Below are positions 1 through 7,649 of a stretch of DNA of 64,000 bases, in pieces. Position 1 is the stretch's first letter. Every line of letters starts with the position of its first letter. Both the position numbers and the translations under genes were made by a program. The stretch comes from Sabulitectum sp036743055 (lineage in GTDB: Bacteria; Fermentibacterota; Fermentibacteria; Fermentibacterales; JCC-6): positions 62,001 through 126,000 of the forward strand of contig DAINQE010000001.1 in NCBI GenBank assembly GCA_036743055.1, in the 5' to 3' direction. The notes under the pieces were generated by a model. The model was not told the DNA's origin. It ran no database searches and saw nothing but the letters and a program-made list of their open reading frames with translations.

Positions 1-326
1 AGACCGAACCGGTCCCCGTGGCCACCATGGGGCCGGGGGGGTTCTTCGGGGAGATGAGCCTGCTCACCGGCGAACCCAGGTCGGCCACCGTTTCCGCCCT
101 GGAGGAAACCCAGGTAGTGGTGGTCAGGAAGGAGGGGCTCAAAATAGTCCTTGACAGCAATCCTTCCCTGGTGGAACCCCTCACCGCAATGCTGGACAAG
201 CGCAGGGAAGAGCTGGAGACCACCAAGCAAAAGGCCGCAAGCGGCAAAAAGCATGTTGAGGTTAAGACCGGGCATACACAGAAGGAGGACCTCCTGGCCC
301 GGGTAAGGGCTTTCTTCAAGCTGTAA
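1..326 (+). CDS. C-terminal part of a cyclic-nucleotide-binding-domain protein (5' partial)
   Basis: The reading frame is open from base 3 to the TAA at 324-326, so the gene starts before the window. The visible ~107 residues begin in the conserved end of a cNMP-binding domain: GGFFGEMSLLTGEPRSATV is the phosphate-binding-cassette signature, where the glutamate and arginine contact cyclic nucleotide. A basic, lysine-rich helical tail follows. This tail after a cNMP domain resembles MscS-type mechanosensitive channels with a C-terminal cNMP domain, but a transcription factor or another channel is possible because the N-terminus is missing. Family of the visible domain is clear; overall protein type is inferred. 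A hairpin follows immediately. Confidence 0.75.
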   Translation, partial: TEPVPVATMGPGGFFGEMSLLTGEPRSATVSALEETQVVVVRKEGLKIVLDSNPSLVEPLTAMLDKRREELETTKQKAASGKKHVEVKTGHTQKEDLLARVRAFFKL

Positions 327-355
327 AAAAAAGGGCCGGCTCAGGCAGCCGGCCC
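325..355 (-). terminator. Rho-independent terminator of the S9 peptidase gene
   Basis: A perfect 9-bp stem (GGGCCGGCT at 333-341 pairing with AGCCGGCCC at 347-355) with a 5-nt loop. Read on the minus strand it is followed by eight U residues (A-run at 325-332), the classic intrinsic terminator, and lies 17 bp past the stop of the minus-strand peptidase. It also sits right after the plus-strand stop but lacks a good U-run in that direction. Confidence 0.85.
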
Positions 356-372
356 AAATTCTGATCAGTCGA

Positions 373-2382
373 TCATTCTATCCTGGCGGTTGATCCCTCA
401 ACCGGCTCGAACAGCTCGCATTCCACACCGGGAACATTCAGGTAGAGGAACTCCTCCACCCTTCCGGAGAAGTCCAGACGGTTCTCCTCGTGGGCGAAGC
501 CGTGGCCCTCATCGCCGTACACCACATAGAGCACCTCGGTGCCTATGGCCCTCAGGGCTTCCACCATCTGGTCGCTTTCGGCCTTCACCACCCTGGGGTC
601 GTTCTCGCCCTGAACGATGAAGATGGGCATTGTGATGTTCTCGGGATAGTTCAGCGGAGAGAACTCCTCCAGCATGGCCCTGTCGGCCTCGTCGTCGGGG
701 TTTCCCACCCTTACGTTCATCATTGCCATCATGGGGCGCCAGTAAGGGGGCACGGTTTCCATGAAGGTTATCAGGTTGGATGGCCCGAAGAAGTCAACCG
801 CTGCGCAGTAGAGTTCCGGGGTGAACGCCGCCCCCGCCAGGGTTGCGTACCCGCCGTAGGATCCGCCAAGTATGACCACTCTCTCCGGATCGGCTATTCC
901 GTTCTCAACGGCCCAGTTGACGCCGTCGGTGATGTCGTTCTGCATCGCCTGGCCCCACTGCCTGTTGCCGGCGGTCACGAAGGATTTACCGAATCCGGTG
1001 CTTCCCCGGAAGTTGACCTGGAGCACCGCGAAACCCCTGTTGGCGAAGAGCTGGGCGAAGGGCTCGTACCCGTAGTAATCCCTGGCCCATGGTCCTCCGT
1101 GAACGTACATGATCAGAGGCCAGGGCCCTTCGCCATAGAAGGCGGGATCCGGCCTGGTGAGGTAGCTGGGCAGGGTGAGGCCGTCCCTGGAGGTTATCTC
1201 CACAGGTTCAACGTCCGCAAGGTCGTAGCCCTCCAGGGCGGGGATGGCGGTGAACATCTCGGTCATGCTCCCCTGTGCCCTGTCGTAGAGGAAGTAAACA
1301 GCGGGGTTGTCCACAGTGTAGTAAACCACTATCCAGGTGGAGTCGGCATTGTCCCTGGATACCACGCCCCAGTCCCCGTCATGGAAGCCGTTCAGGAACT
1401 CCACATCACCGGCGATTGAATCGTCCAGCACTTCCCTTCTGGATCTGAGGTAGTTGAAGGTTACCAGCCTTGGCTCACCGGTGTGGGGATCGAAACCCAC
1501 TCCGCTGACATCGGCAAGGGAATCGGAAACGATGAATGTCTCCTGGCCCGTTTCCAGGTCCATGTGGTATAGACCGGAGAGATCGGACTCCAGGTTGGAC
1601 ACGAGGTAAATGCCCCTTCCGTCCTCTGTGAACCGCCTGGGGCCCCATTCCTCGTTGGAAGAGAATGCTCTGATCTCCTCCCAGGGGGAGTTCTCGTCCC
1701 AGCGGTGATAAACCTTTATCCAGCCGTCCTCGGGATCGATGGAGTAGTACATCCTTATGTTCAGGTCCTCATCGGGAACGAAGCCCAGGACCATGTCCCC
1801 GTTCTCGTCAGTCCCCGGATTATCCGCTATCATGGTAAGCTCGCCGGTTTCCAGGTCGCAGCTGTAAACGTCGAAGAACATGGGGTTCTGCTGGTTGGTC
1901 TCCACCAGCACCGTGTTGGGCTGGTCCTCATCGGTGGAGCTCACATAGGCCTTTACACCATCGAAGGGCGTTAGGTCCACCACTTCGCCGGTTTCCACGT
2001 CAAGCCGGTACACGTGATCGTTCTCCTCACCGGCCTGGTCCTGCATGTAGAGGATGTGAATGCCGTTCTCGGCCCAGAAGTAGTTCGTTACTCCCCTGTT
2101 GGTATCAAAGGTCAGCTGCCTCTCCCCTGTCATGTCACGGTTCATGACCCACAGGTTCAGAACGTTCTCAGCAGGGGCGATGTAGGCGATCATGGACCCG
2201 TCGGGGGACAGCTGAGGCCCCACCTTCTCGGGGTTGCCGAAGAGCACCTCCCTTGGAATAAGTCTCTCGGCGTTCTCGGAACTCACATGTTCCGGCTCCA
2301 CGAAGGGCTGTTCAGCAGCCGGCTCCTCCCCCTGGCCGCAGGCCATCAGAAGAAGGGCCGGGATCATAACGAGTCTTCTCAT
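373..2382 (-). CDS. S9 family (prolyl oligopeptidase-type) peptidase, lipoprotein
   Basis: 669 aa. The N-terminus is a lipoprotein signal ending in LLMAC, so the mature protein should be lipid-anchored outside the cytoplasm. Residues ~45-390 look like the beta-propeller that gates access in S9 enzymes; residues ~400-655 are the alpha/beta hydrolase. The triad is readable: Ser508 in GGSYGGYA, Asp595 in GENDPRV, His627 in DEGHGF, with HGGP as the oxyanion segment. Such enzymes cleave short peptides (dipeptidyl or acylaminoacyl release). The ATG at 2382 has AGGGAGAG upstream. It has its own extended -10 promoter and a strong terminator, so it looks monocistronic. Peptide uptake and nutrition is the likely role; exact specificity is not readable. 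Confidence 0.93.
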   Translation of the reverse strand: MRRLVMIPALLLMACGQGEEPAAEQPFVEPEHVSSENAERLIPREVLFGNPEKVGPQLSPDGSMIAYIAPAENVLNLWVMNRDMTGERQLTFDTNRGVTNYFWAENGIHILYMQDQAGEENDHVYRLDVETGEVVDLTPFDGVKAYVSSTDEDQPNTVLVETNQQNPMFFDVYSCDLETGELTMIADNPGTDENGDMVLGFVPDEDLNIRMYYSIDPEDGWIKVYHRWDENSPWEEIRAFSSNEEWGPRRFTEDGRGIYLVSNLESDLSGLYHMDLETGQETFIVSDSLADVSGVGFDPHTGEPRLVTFNYLRSRREVLDDSIAGDVEFLNGFHDGDWGVVSRDNADSTWIVVYYTVDNPAVYFLYDRAQGSMTEMFTAIPALEGYDLADVEPVEITSRDGLTLPSYLTRPDPAFYGEGPWPLIMYVHGGPWARDYYGYEPFAQLFANRGFAVLQVNFRGSTGFGKSFVTAGNRQWGQAMQNDITDGVNWAVENGIADPERVVILGGSYGGYATLAGAAFTPELYCAAVDFFGPSNLITFMETVPPYWRPMMAMMNVRVGNPDDEADRAMLEEFSPLNYPENITMPIFIVQGENDPRVVKAESDQMVEALRAIGTEVLYVVYGDEGHGFAHEENRLDFSGRVEEFLYLNVPGVECELFEPVEGSTARIE

Positions 2383-2423
2383 TCTCTCTCCCTTATGAAA
2401 ATGCGAGGATGTTGTCCGGCGTG

Positions 2424-2432
2424 ATTATAGCA
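2424..2432 (-). promoter_or_regulatory. Extended -10 promoter for the S9 peptidase gene
   Basis: On the minus strand the sequence reads TGC-TATAAT, a perfect extended -10, 42 bp upstream of the peptidase ATG and overlapping the stop of the upstream membrane-protein gene. No good -35 is visible, which is usual for extended -10 promoters. Confidence 0.6.
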
Positions 2433-2778
2433 TGCGGCGCAAGGTTTCGTTCCAGTCCGGGATGAAGGCGGTAACTGAACCTATCACGCCCACCGCTATG
2501 GCCGCTGCGGAGAGGGCCTCACCCGGGGATATCCCACAGAACAGGGATGAGAGACTGAAAGAGGTAACAGGGAGCTCGTAGCCCTGGATCAGCTGCACCG
2601 CAAAGAAACCCAGGAGAACAGCCGCCGCAATGACGGATGCAATTCGGGCCCATGGGAACGCCGGCCTTTCAGGAGGCAGTTTCACGATGATATCGCTCGG
2701 TTCGCTTCCTTTTTCTACGCTCAGGCGCAGGAGGGCATCTATCCGCCCTTCCAGCCTGTCGCTACCCCAGGAGTTCAT
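2425..2778 (-). CDS. Small membrane protein downstream of the ECF sigma gene, candidate anti-sigma factor
   Basis: 117 aa. A charged cytoplasmic N-terminus (~45 residues) is followed by two hydrophobic segments (about residues 45-65 and 85-105). Its start lies 17 bp inside the sigma-factor gene, so the two are translationally coupled, the standard arrangement for an ECF sigma and its regulator. No zinc-binding anti-sigma motif (HxxxCxxC) is present and I recognise no family, so the anti-sigma role rests on position and topology only. Confidence 0.6.
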   Translation of the reverse strand: MNSWGSDRLEGRIDALLRLSVEKGSEPSDIIVKLPPERPAFPWARIASVIAAAVLLGFFAVQLIQGYELPVTSFSLSSLFCGISPGEALSAAAIAVGVIGSVTAFIPDWNETLRRML

Positions 2779-3310
2779 TTTCCCTTCCCTTCAGTATGTC
2801 ATGGAGTTTCTTCCTTGCACGGTGAAGATAAACCCTTACCGTTCCGGGGGGTAATCCCGCGATCTCCCCTGCTTCCACCGAGTCCATTTCCTCGAAATAG
2901 CACATGGTCAGAAGCTCCCGCTCCTGCAGGGTAAGGCGCATCATTGCCTCTTCAAGTATTCGCCTGGCGGGGTCGAAGGATTCCGGGAAGGAGGGATTAA
3001 GGTTCTCAAGGTCGGCTTCCCCCTCGTGGAGCTCCATTCTCCTTCTCCGTTTCTCCAGGGCGGTGAGGCATGCCCTTCTGGCCAGGGTTGCTATCCATCC
3101 TGGAAAGGCCCCAGGGTCTTTCAGATCCCCTATCTTCATCCAGCCCTTGAGGAATATGTCCTGGCAAAGATCCTCAGCCATGTGATGATCGCCGGTGAAC
3201 CTCAGGGCCATGGTGTAAACGAAGCCTGTGAAGTCCATGACCAGCAGCCCGTAGGAATCACGGCTGCCGGCCATGGCGGACCTTACCAGTTCCAGCCCCC
3301 TGTCGTTCAC
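2762..3310 (-). CDS. RNA polymerase sigma factor, ECF (sigma-70 family)
   Basis: 182 aa. Region 2 is clear around residues 22-95 (FVYTMALRFTGDHHMAEDL, then FLKGWMKIGDL) and region 4 near the C-terminus (LTMCYFEEMDSVEAGEIAGL followed by GTVRVYLHRARKKL, the helix-turn-helix that reads the -35). The length fits ECF sigmas. The start is GTG and overlaps the stop of the upstream membrane-protein gene as GTGA; the 3' end overlaps the candidate anti-sigma gene. It should direct transcription of an unknown regulon, presumably an envelope response given the membrane neighbours. Confidence 0.92.
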   Translation of the reverse strand: MNDRGLELVRSAMAGSRDSYGLLVMDFTGFVYTMALRFTGDHHMAEDLCQDIFLKGWMKIGDLKDPGAFPGWIATLARRACLTALEKRRRRMELHEGEADLENLNPSFPESFDPARRILEEAMMRLTLQERELLTMCYFEEMDSVEAGEIAGLPPGTVRVYLHRARKKLHDILKGRENELLG

Positions 3311-3711
3311 CGGGGCTCGGGGCTCTTACCCGCTATCAGGAAGGCTATTACAAGCTTGGCGAGCCCCAGCATGGCAAGGACCGTTCCCGTGGCGGTGAGG
3401 CCTGTAACGTCGGTTCCCCCGATGATCAGTCTCAGAAGGAAGAAGCTTATACCAAGGGCAAGAAGAATGGTGGCATGGGTAAGATGTCTTTCCCTGGGTG
3501 GAACGGTCCTCTTCTGCTCCTCGTTCCCCAGGGCTTTCACCAGCTGGTCCACCACCTCCGGGGACGAATCTCCCTGGATGGCCTTTTCGATAAGGTCGTA
3601 CCTTGCTATCTGCTTCCTGTGATTCAGGGCGACTATCATCACCACCACCAGCGCAGGCACGCCTATGGAGGTCACGATGGCGACCAGCGGTACTAAAGCT
3701 CCCATTTCCAT
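3307..3711 (-). CDS. Small membrane protein upstream of ECF sigma (DUF6249-like)
   Basis: 134 aa. An N-terminal hydrophobic segment (residues ~5-27), a basic stretch with HRKQIARYDLIEKAI, a soluble linker, then two hydrophobic segments at ~80-97 and ~105-125. This layout, and its place directly before an ECF sigma, matches small DUF6249-type membrane proteins, an assignment made from pattern and not from a search. AAAGGA precedes the ATG. The gene heads the three-gene sigma cluster, divergent from trkH. Confidence 0.6.
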   Translation of the reverse strand: MEMGALVPLVAIVTSIGVPALVVVMIVALNHRKQIARYDLIEKAIQGDSSPEVVDQLVKALGNEEQKRTVPPRERHLTHATILLALGISFFLLRLIIGGTDVTGLTATGTVLAMLGLAKLVIAFLIAGKSPEPR

Positions 3712-3801
3712 CCTTTCGTTAGAGCGGTTTCAATCAAAGGACGGTTCCCGCGGCAATTCCGTTACACTACCGCTTCGGTCACTTTGTGAACATAACATGG
3801 C
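3712..3801. other. Intergenic region between the sigma cluster and trkH
   Basis: 90 bp between divergent genes. It must carry promoters for both directions, but I see no convincing -35/-10 pair. The trkH ATG has no clear Shine-Dalgarno sequence. Confidence 0.4.
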
Positions 3802-5265
3802 ATGCGGGTGATAACAGGATATCTGGGGCAAATGCTGCTTCTGCTGGGGGCGATGCTTTCGGTACCAGTGCTGTATTCTGTTCTTTCCCATGAGGATGGA
3901 ACAACAACATTCGCCTTTACGGTAACGGCGGTTCTTTCCCTTCTTGCCGGAACGGTGCTGTTCATCACCAGGGATCGCAGGTCACCTTCCACGGCCCAGG
4001 GAATGGTGATCTGCTCCCTTTCATGGGCGGTCCTGTCCGCTTTTGGTTCACTTCCCTTCATCCTCGCCCTGAACACATCTCCCATGAATGCCCTCTTCGA
4101 GTCGGTGAGCGGTTTTACCACAACCGGGATCACCGTTTTCACCGGTCTCGAGGAACTCCCTCGCTCGATCCTGCTCTGGAGAAGCATCAGCCAGTGGGTT
4201 GGCGGACTGGGGATTCTGACCTTCTTCATGGCGGTAGCTTCGAAAACACCAGGCGCCCACAGGCTGATCGAAGCGGAAAGCCACAAGATCTTCGCGGGAA
4301 GGCCCGTTCCCGGGCTGATGCATACCGTGAGGATACTCTGGACCATATACGGCTCCTTCACTGTGGCCGTGGCCATCGCATACCTGCTTGCTGGTATGAG
4401 CATTTTCGATGCGGTGAACCACGCACTCACCACCATCGCAACGGGAGGTTTCAGCACACACGACGCCTCCATGGGCTGGTTCGCCGGAGCATCCACTGGG
4501 AATCATGTCCTGATCGAGTACATCGCCGTCATCGGCATGCTGGCCGGCGGGGTGAGTTTCCTGGTTCACTACAGGGTCTTCGCCGGCGACGGCCCCCTGG
4601 CGCTTTTCCGGGGTTCCGAAATGAGGCTTTTCTGGGGCATCATATTGGTAAGCTTCCTTTTTATCGGTGCTGAACAGGTGATTGCTTCCGGCTTCTGGGA
4701 GGATCCCGAGCCGGCGCTGAGGAAGAACCTCTTTCAGACCATTTCGATGCTCACCACCACAGGTTACGCCACCGAGGAACTCACATCACCTTTCTTCGGG
4801 GCCGCAGCAAGACAGCTGTTCCTTATGATGATGGTGATTGGCGGATGCGTGGGATCCACCAGCGGAGGCATCAAGGTGCTTCGTGTGTCCATCCTTCTCA
4901 GCGGGGCCAGGGAGGAGATCTCCAAGCTGTTCAGGGCGGAAAGGGCCGTTTCCGGAATAAGGTTTCAGGGAAGGCTCATAGGAAGGAACGAGCTGAGCAG
5001 GATCACGGGGATCGTATTCCTCTGGTTCCTGCTTCTGGGGGTCGGCGGCCTGGCCACGGCCCTTCTTACGCCGGGTATGCACGGATACACTGCATTCAGC
5101 GGCATGTTCAGCGCCCTGGGCAACATAGGCCCCAGTCTCATGTCCCAGCAGCAGGTGGTGGAGCTCCACTGGGCGGTGAAGACAGTTTACATTGCGGGGA
5201 TGCTGGCGGGCAGGCTCGAGATCCTGCCCGTGCTGCTCCTTTTCAGCGGAAAGGCCTGGAGGTAA
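3802..5265 (+). CDS. trkH: TrkH-type potassium uptake channel subunit
   Basis: 487 aa integral membrane protein with about ten hydrophobic segments. All four pore-loop selectivity segments of the TrkH/KtrB/HKT family are readable, each with its filter glycine: SVSGFTTTGITVF, LTTIATGGFSTHD, ISMLTTTGYATEE and FSALGNIGPSL. It forms the K+ pore and works with the cytoplasmic NAD-binding TrkA encoded 2 bp downstream, whose ribosome-binding site lies in the end of trkH. The ATG at 3802 lacks a clear Shine-Dalgarno; the GTG at 3808 is a possible alternative. Confidence 0.96.
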   Translation: MRVITGYLGQMLLLLGAMLSVPVLYSVLSHEDGTTTFAFTVTAVLSLLAGTVLFITRDRRSPSTAQGMVICSLSWAVLSAFGSLPFILALNTSPMNALFESVSGFTTTGITVFTGLEELPRSILLWRSISQWVGGLGILTFFMAVASKTPGAHRLIEAESHKIFAGRPVPGLMHTVRILWTIYGSFTVAVAIAYLLAGMSIFDAVNHALTTIATGGFSTHDASMGWFAGASTGNHVLIEYIAVIGMLAGGVSFLVHYRVFAGDGPLALFRGSEMRLFWGIILVSFLFIGAEQVIASGFWEDPEPALRKNLFQTISMLTTTGYATEELTSPFFGAAARQLFLMMMVIGGCVGSTSGGIKVLRVSILLSGAREEISKLFRAERAVSGIRFQGRLIGRNELSRITGIVFLWFLLLGVGGLATALLTPGMHGYTAFSGMFSALGNIGPSLMSQQQVVELHWAVKTVYIAGMLAGRLEILPVLLLFSGKAWR

Positions 5266-5267
5266 AG

Positions 5268-5957
5268 ATGTTCGTCGTAGTCGCAGGAGCCGGGACCATA
5301 GGGAGGAAAGTTGCCGCCCAGCTCATGGGCAACAACCATGATGTGGTGGTTATCGACATGGACCACGAGGTCTGCAGGACCCTCTACTCGGAAACCGGAA
5401 TAGAGACCGTGGAGGGGAACGCAACAAGACTGAGCGTGCTATCCGACGCAGGCGTCGAGAAAGCGGATGTTCTGGTGTGCCTTATGCGCAGCGACGCGGA
5501 CAACATATCCGCGGCCATACTGGCCAGAAGCCTGGGCGTGGAAAAGATACTTGCGCGGATGCGTGATACGGGCTATGCCGACGCCTACAAGCTCAGCGGA
5601 GTGAACACGGTGCTCAGGGTAGCCGACCTCCTGATCAACCAGCTGATGTCCGAGATTGAGCAGCCAAGGGTGAAAAGGATCATACCCATTGCAGGGGGAG
5701 CCGCGGAAATGTACGCGGTGGTTCTGGAGAAGGGCTCATGGGCTTCCGGCAAGACAGTTACCAAACTGGCTGGGCACAAGGACTTTCCCAGGGAGGCCAT
5801 ACTGGCAGGGATATACCGCGTGGCTTCCGAGGCCTTCGTTGTACCCAGGGGAGATACCCAGCTCGAGGACGGAGACACGGTCTATGTGGTCACCCCCTCC
5901 AGGCACATCGGCAGGATCGCCGATATCCTCACATCTTCCAGATTTCCCGGCAGATAG
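5268..5957 (+). CDS. trkA: TrkA potassium uptake regulatory subunit (RCK)
   Basis: 229 aa, one RCK module. Residues 1-~130 are the Rossmann TrkA-N domain with the NAD-binding GAGTIGRKVA and the acidic residue of VVVIDMD at the end of strand 2; residues ~140-225 are the TrkA-C domain. Half-length compared with E. coli TrkA (two modules) but normal for KtrA/TrkA of many bacteria. The start is the ATG at 5268, with TGGAGGTAA overlapping the trkH stop; a longer frame upstream is only a shadow in trkH. It gates the TrkH pore in response to nucleotides. Confidence 0.96.
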   Translation: MFVVVAGAGTIGRKVAAQLMGNNHDVVVIDMDHEVCRTLYSETGIETVEGNATRLSVLSDAGVEKADVLVCLMRSDADNISAAILARSLGVEKILARMRDTGYADAYKLSGVNTVLRVADLLINQLMSEIEQPRVKRIIPIAGGAAEMYAVVLEKGSWASGKTVTKLAGHKDFPREAILAGIYRVASEAFVVPRGDTQLEDGDTVYVVTPSRHIGRIADILTSSRFPGR

Positions 5958-6132
5958 CACCTTTCCGGAGCGCAGAGCGCCAGGAACGAAAGCATGGCAT
6001 CATATCATGTTGAAATGCCCTGTTTAGCAATACATATTATATAAAATCCAGATCAATTATGGCCATTGACTTATTCCAATGAATAATTATATTACGGTTA
6101 TACTTAATAGTGCAGAACAGAAAGGTGATCAG
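5958..6132. other. AT-rich intergenic region after trkA
   Basis: 175 bp, much more AT-rich than its surroundings from about 6020 on. No terminator hairpin is obvious after trkA. It holds the promoter of the acetyltransferase/racemase pair. Confidence 0.5.
6066..6093 (+). promoter_or_regulatory. Sigma-70-type promoter of the GNAT/racemase operon
   Basis: TTGACT (6066-6071), 16-bp spacer, TATATT (6088-6093). The start codon at 6133 lies about 33 bp after the expected transcription start. This placement argues against the upstream ATG at 6079, which would be inside the promoter. Confidence 0.6.
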
Positions 6133-6576
6133 ATGCTTTCCATTAGAACCGTGAACAACCTGAAGGAACTTGACGATATCATGCCCGTGGATGAATTCGC
6201 CGGTAAGCTCCACGACATGCTGGTGCCCTTCGAGGACACGGTGCCTGAGATAAAGAACGGCCTGGACTATGCACTGGACACCGGAGGGTCCCGCGGGGGA
6301 TTCATCCTTGCCGCCATGGAGGATGACCGTCTGGCGGGAGCGCTTGTGATGCTCAACACGAACATGTCAGGCTACGTTCCGGAGAACCTTCTCCTCTATG
6401 TGGCAGTGGACAGCAGCCTTCGAGGCAGGGGTATAGGGACGAAGCTCATCAAAAAGGCCATCCAACGGTCCGAAGGAAACGTAAAGCTGCATGTTGAATA
6501 CGACAACCCGGCGAAAAGGCTCTATGAGCGCATAGGTTTCGTTTCCAAGTACGCCGACATGAGGTACACCGGATGA
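6133..6576 (+). CDS. GNAT family N-acetyltransferase
   Basis: 147 aa from the ATG at 6133, which has AAAGGTGAT at 6121-6129; an upstream ATG at 6079 lies inside the promoter. The acetyl-CoA-binding motif A is clear: VAVDSSLRGRGIGTKLIKKA, followed by NPAKRLYERIGF, the usual motif B. The acceptor cannot be read. Its stop overlaps the start of the racemase-like gene (ATGA), so the two are co-translated and probably act on the same or linked substrates, for instance an amino acid or its D-isomer. Confidence 0.85.
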   Translation: MLSIRTVNNLKELDDIMPVDEFAGKLHDMLVPFEDTVPEIKNGLDYALDTGGSRGGFILAAMEDDRLAGALVMLNTNMSGYVPENLLLYVAVDSSLRGRGIGTKLIKKAIQRSEGNVKLHVEYDNPAKRLYERIGFVSKYADMRYTG

Positions 6577-7649
6577 ACCGGCTTCTCATAAACACCGAAG
6601 CCGTGGTGCACAACCATGATTATGTGAGAAGGCTCGTGGGCATGCACGACAGCTCTCTCACCGTGGTAACGAAGGCGCTCTGCGGCCACACTGAAGCGGT
6701 GGGGGCCATGGTCAAGGGCGGGATAAGCTCCATCGCGGATTCAAGGCTGGAGAACCTCAAAGCCCTTACGAACATCGGAACGAAGGCCGAGAGATGGTAC
6801 TTGAAACCGCCCCATCCCAGCGAACTCGATGAGGTGGTGAAGTACTCCCACATATCCCTGAACACCGAGTTGAGCATAGTGAAGGAACTCAACAAGGTCG
6901 CGGAGAAGGCCGGAGTAAAGCACGGAGTGCTGCTGATGATCGAACTGGGCGACCTGAGGGAGGGTATCTTACCAGGCACCCTGGTCGAGCTCTACAACGA
7001 TATATTCAACCTGAAGAACATCGAGATAATAGGCATAGGGACCAATCTGGGCTGCCTTTCAGGAACGGTTCCAGGCATGGACCAGCTAATGCAGCTTGTG
7101 CTCTACAAGGAACTGCTGGAACTGAAGTTCAACAGGAAGATAAGGCTGGTCTCCGCCGGTTCCAGCGCCAGCCTGCCTTTCCTCCTTCAGGGGCTGATCC
7201 CCAAACAGGTGAATCACTTCAGGGTGGGTGAGTCCATCCTTCTCGGAACGGACCTCATCGGCGGCGGCACCCTTGCCGGGCTCAGGGACGACGGTTTCAT
7301 ACTGGAGGCGGGAGTGGTGGAGATCAAGAAAAAGAACCTTGCCCCCACAGGTGAGATACATGATGACCTTCACCCGTTCAACTCCCCCGGGGAATCCAAG
7401 CAGTACGCGCCAGGCGAGAGGGGTTTCAGGGCGGTGGTCACCATAGGCGAGCTGGATACCGACATCGCGGGCCTCACGCCTGTGAACAACGAGTACGAGA
7501 TAGCCGGCGCCAGCAGCGACCTCACCGTTCTGAACGTAGGAACAGCCGATTCCAGCCTGAACGTGGGAGACTTCATCAGGTTCCGGGTGAGCTACTCGGC
7601 ACTTATAAGGCTGATGAACAACAAGTACACGGAGAAGACGATAGTCTAG
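6573..7649 (+). CDS. Alanine/ornithine racemase family PLP-dependent enzyme
   Basis: 358 aa. Fold-type III PLP barrel of the alanine racemase N-terminal family. The PLP lysine is in VVTKALCGH near residue 34; GIGTNLGCL and FRVGESILLGTD are characteristic of the ornithine-racemase-like branch (Orr, and the catalytic partner in D-ornithine/D-lysine metabolism) and not of classical Alr. It lacks the usual Alr C-terminal signature, consistent with that branch. Substrate is inferred. It overlaps the upstream acetyltransferase by 4 bp, and converges on the kinase gene so closely that both stop codons share the palindrome CTAG at 7646-7649. Confidence 0.82.
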   Translation: MNRLLINTEAVVHNHDYVRRLVGMHDSSLTVVTKALCGHTEAVGAMVKGGISSIADSRLENLKALTNIGTKAERWYLKPPHPSELDEVVKYSHISLNTELSIVKELNKVAEKAGVKHGVLLMIELGDLREGILPGTLVELYNDIFNLKNIEIIGIGTNLGCLSGTVPGMDQLMQLVLYKELLELKFNRKIRLVSAGSSASLPFLLQGLIPKQVNHFRVGESILLGTDLIGGGTLAGLRDDGFILEAGVVEIKKKNLAPTGEIHDDLHPFNSPGESKQYAPGERGFRAVVTIGELDTDIAGLTPVNNEYEIAGASSDLTVLNVGTADSSLNVGDFIRFRVSYSALIRLMNNKYTEKTIV

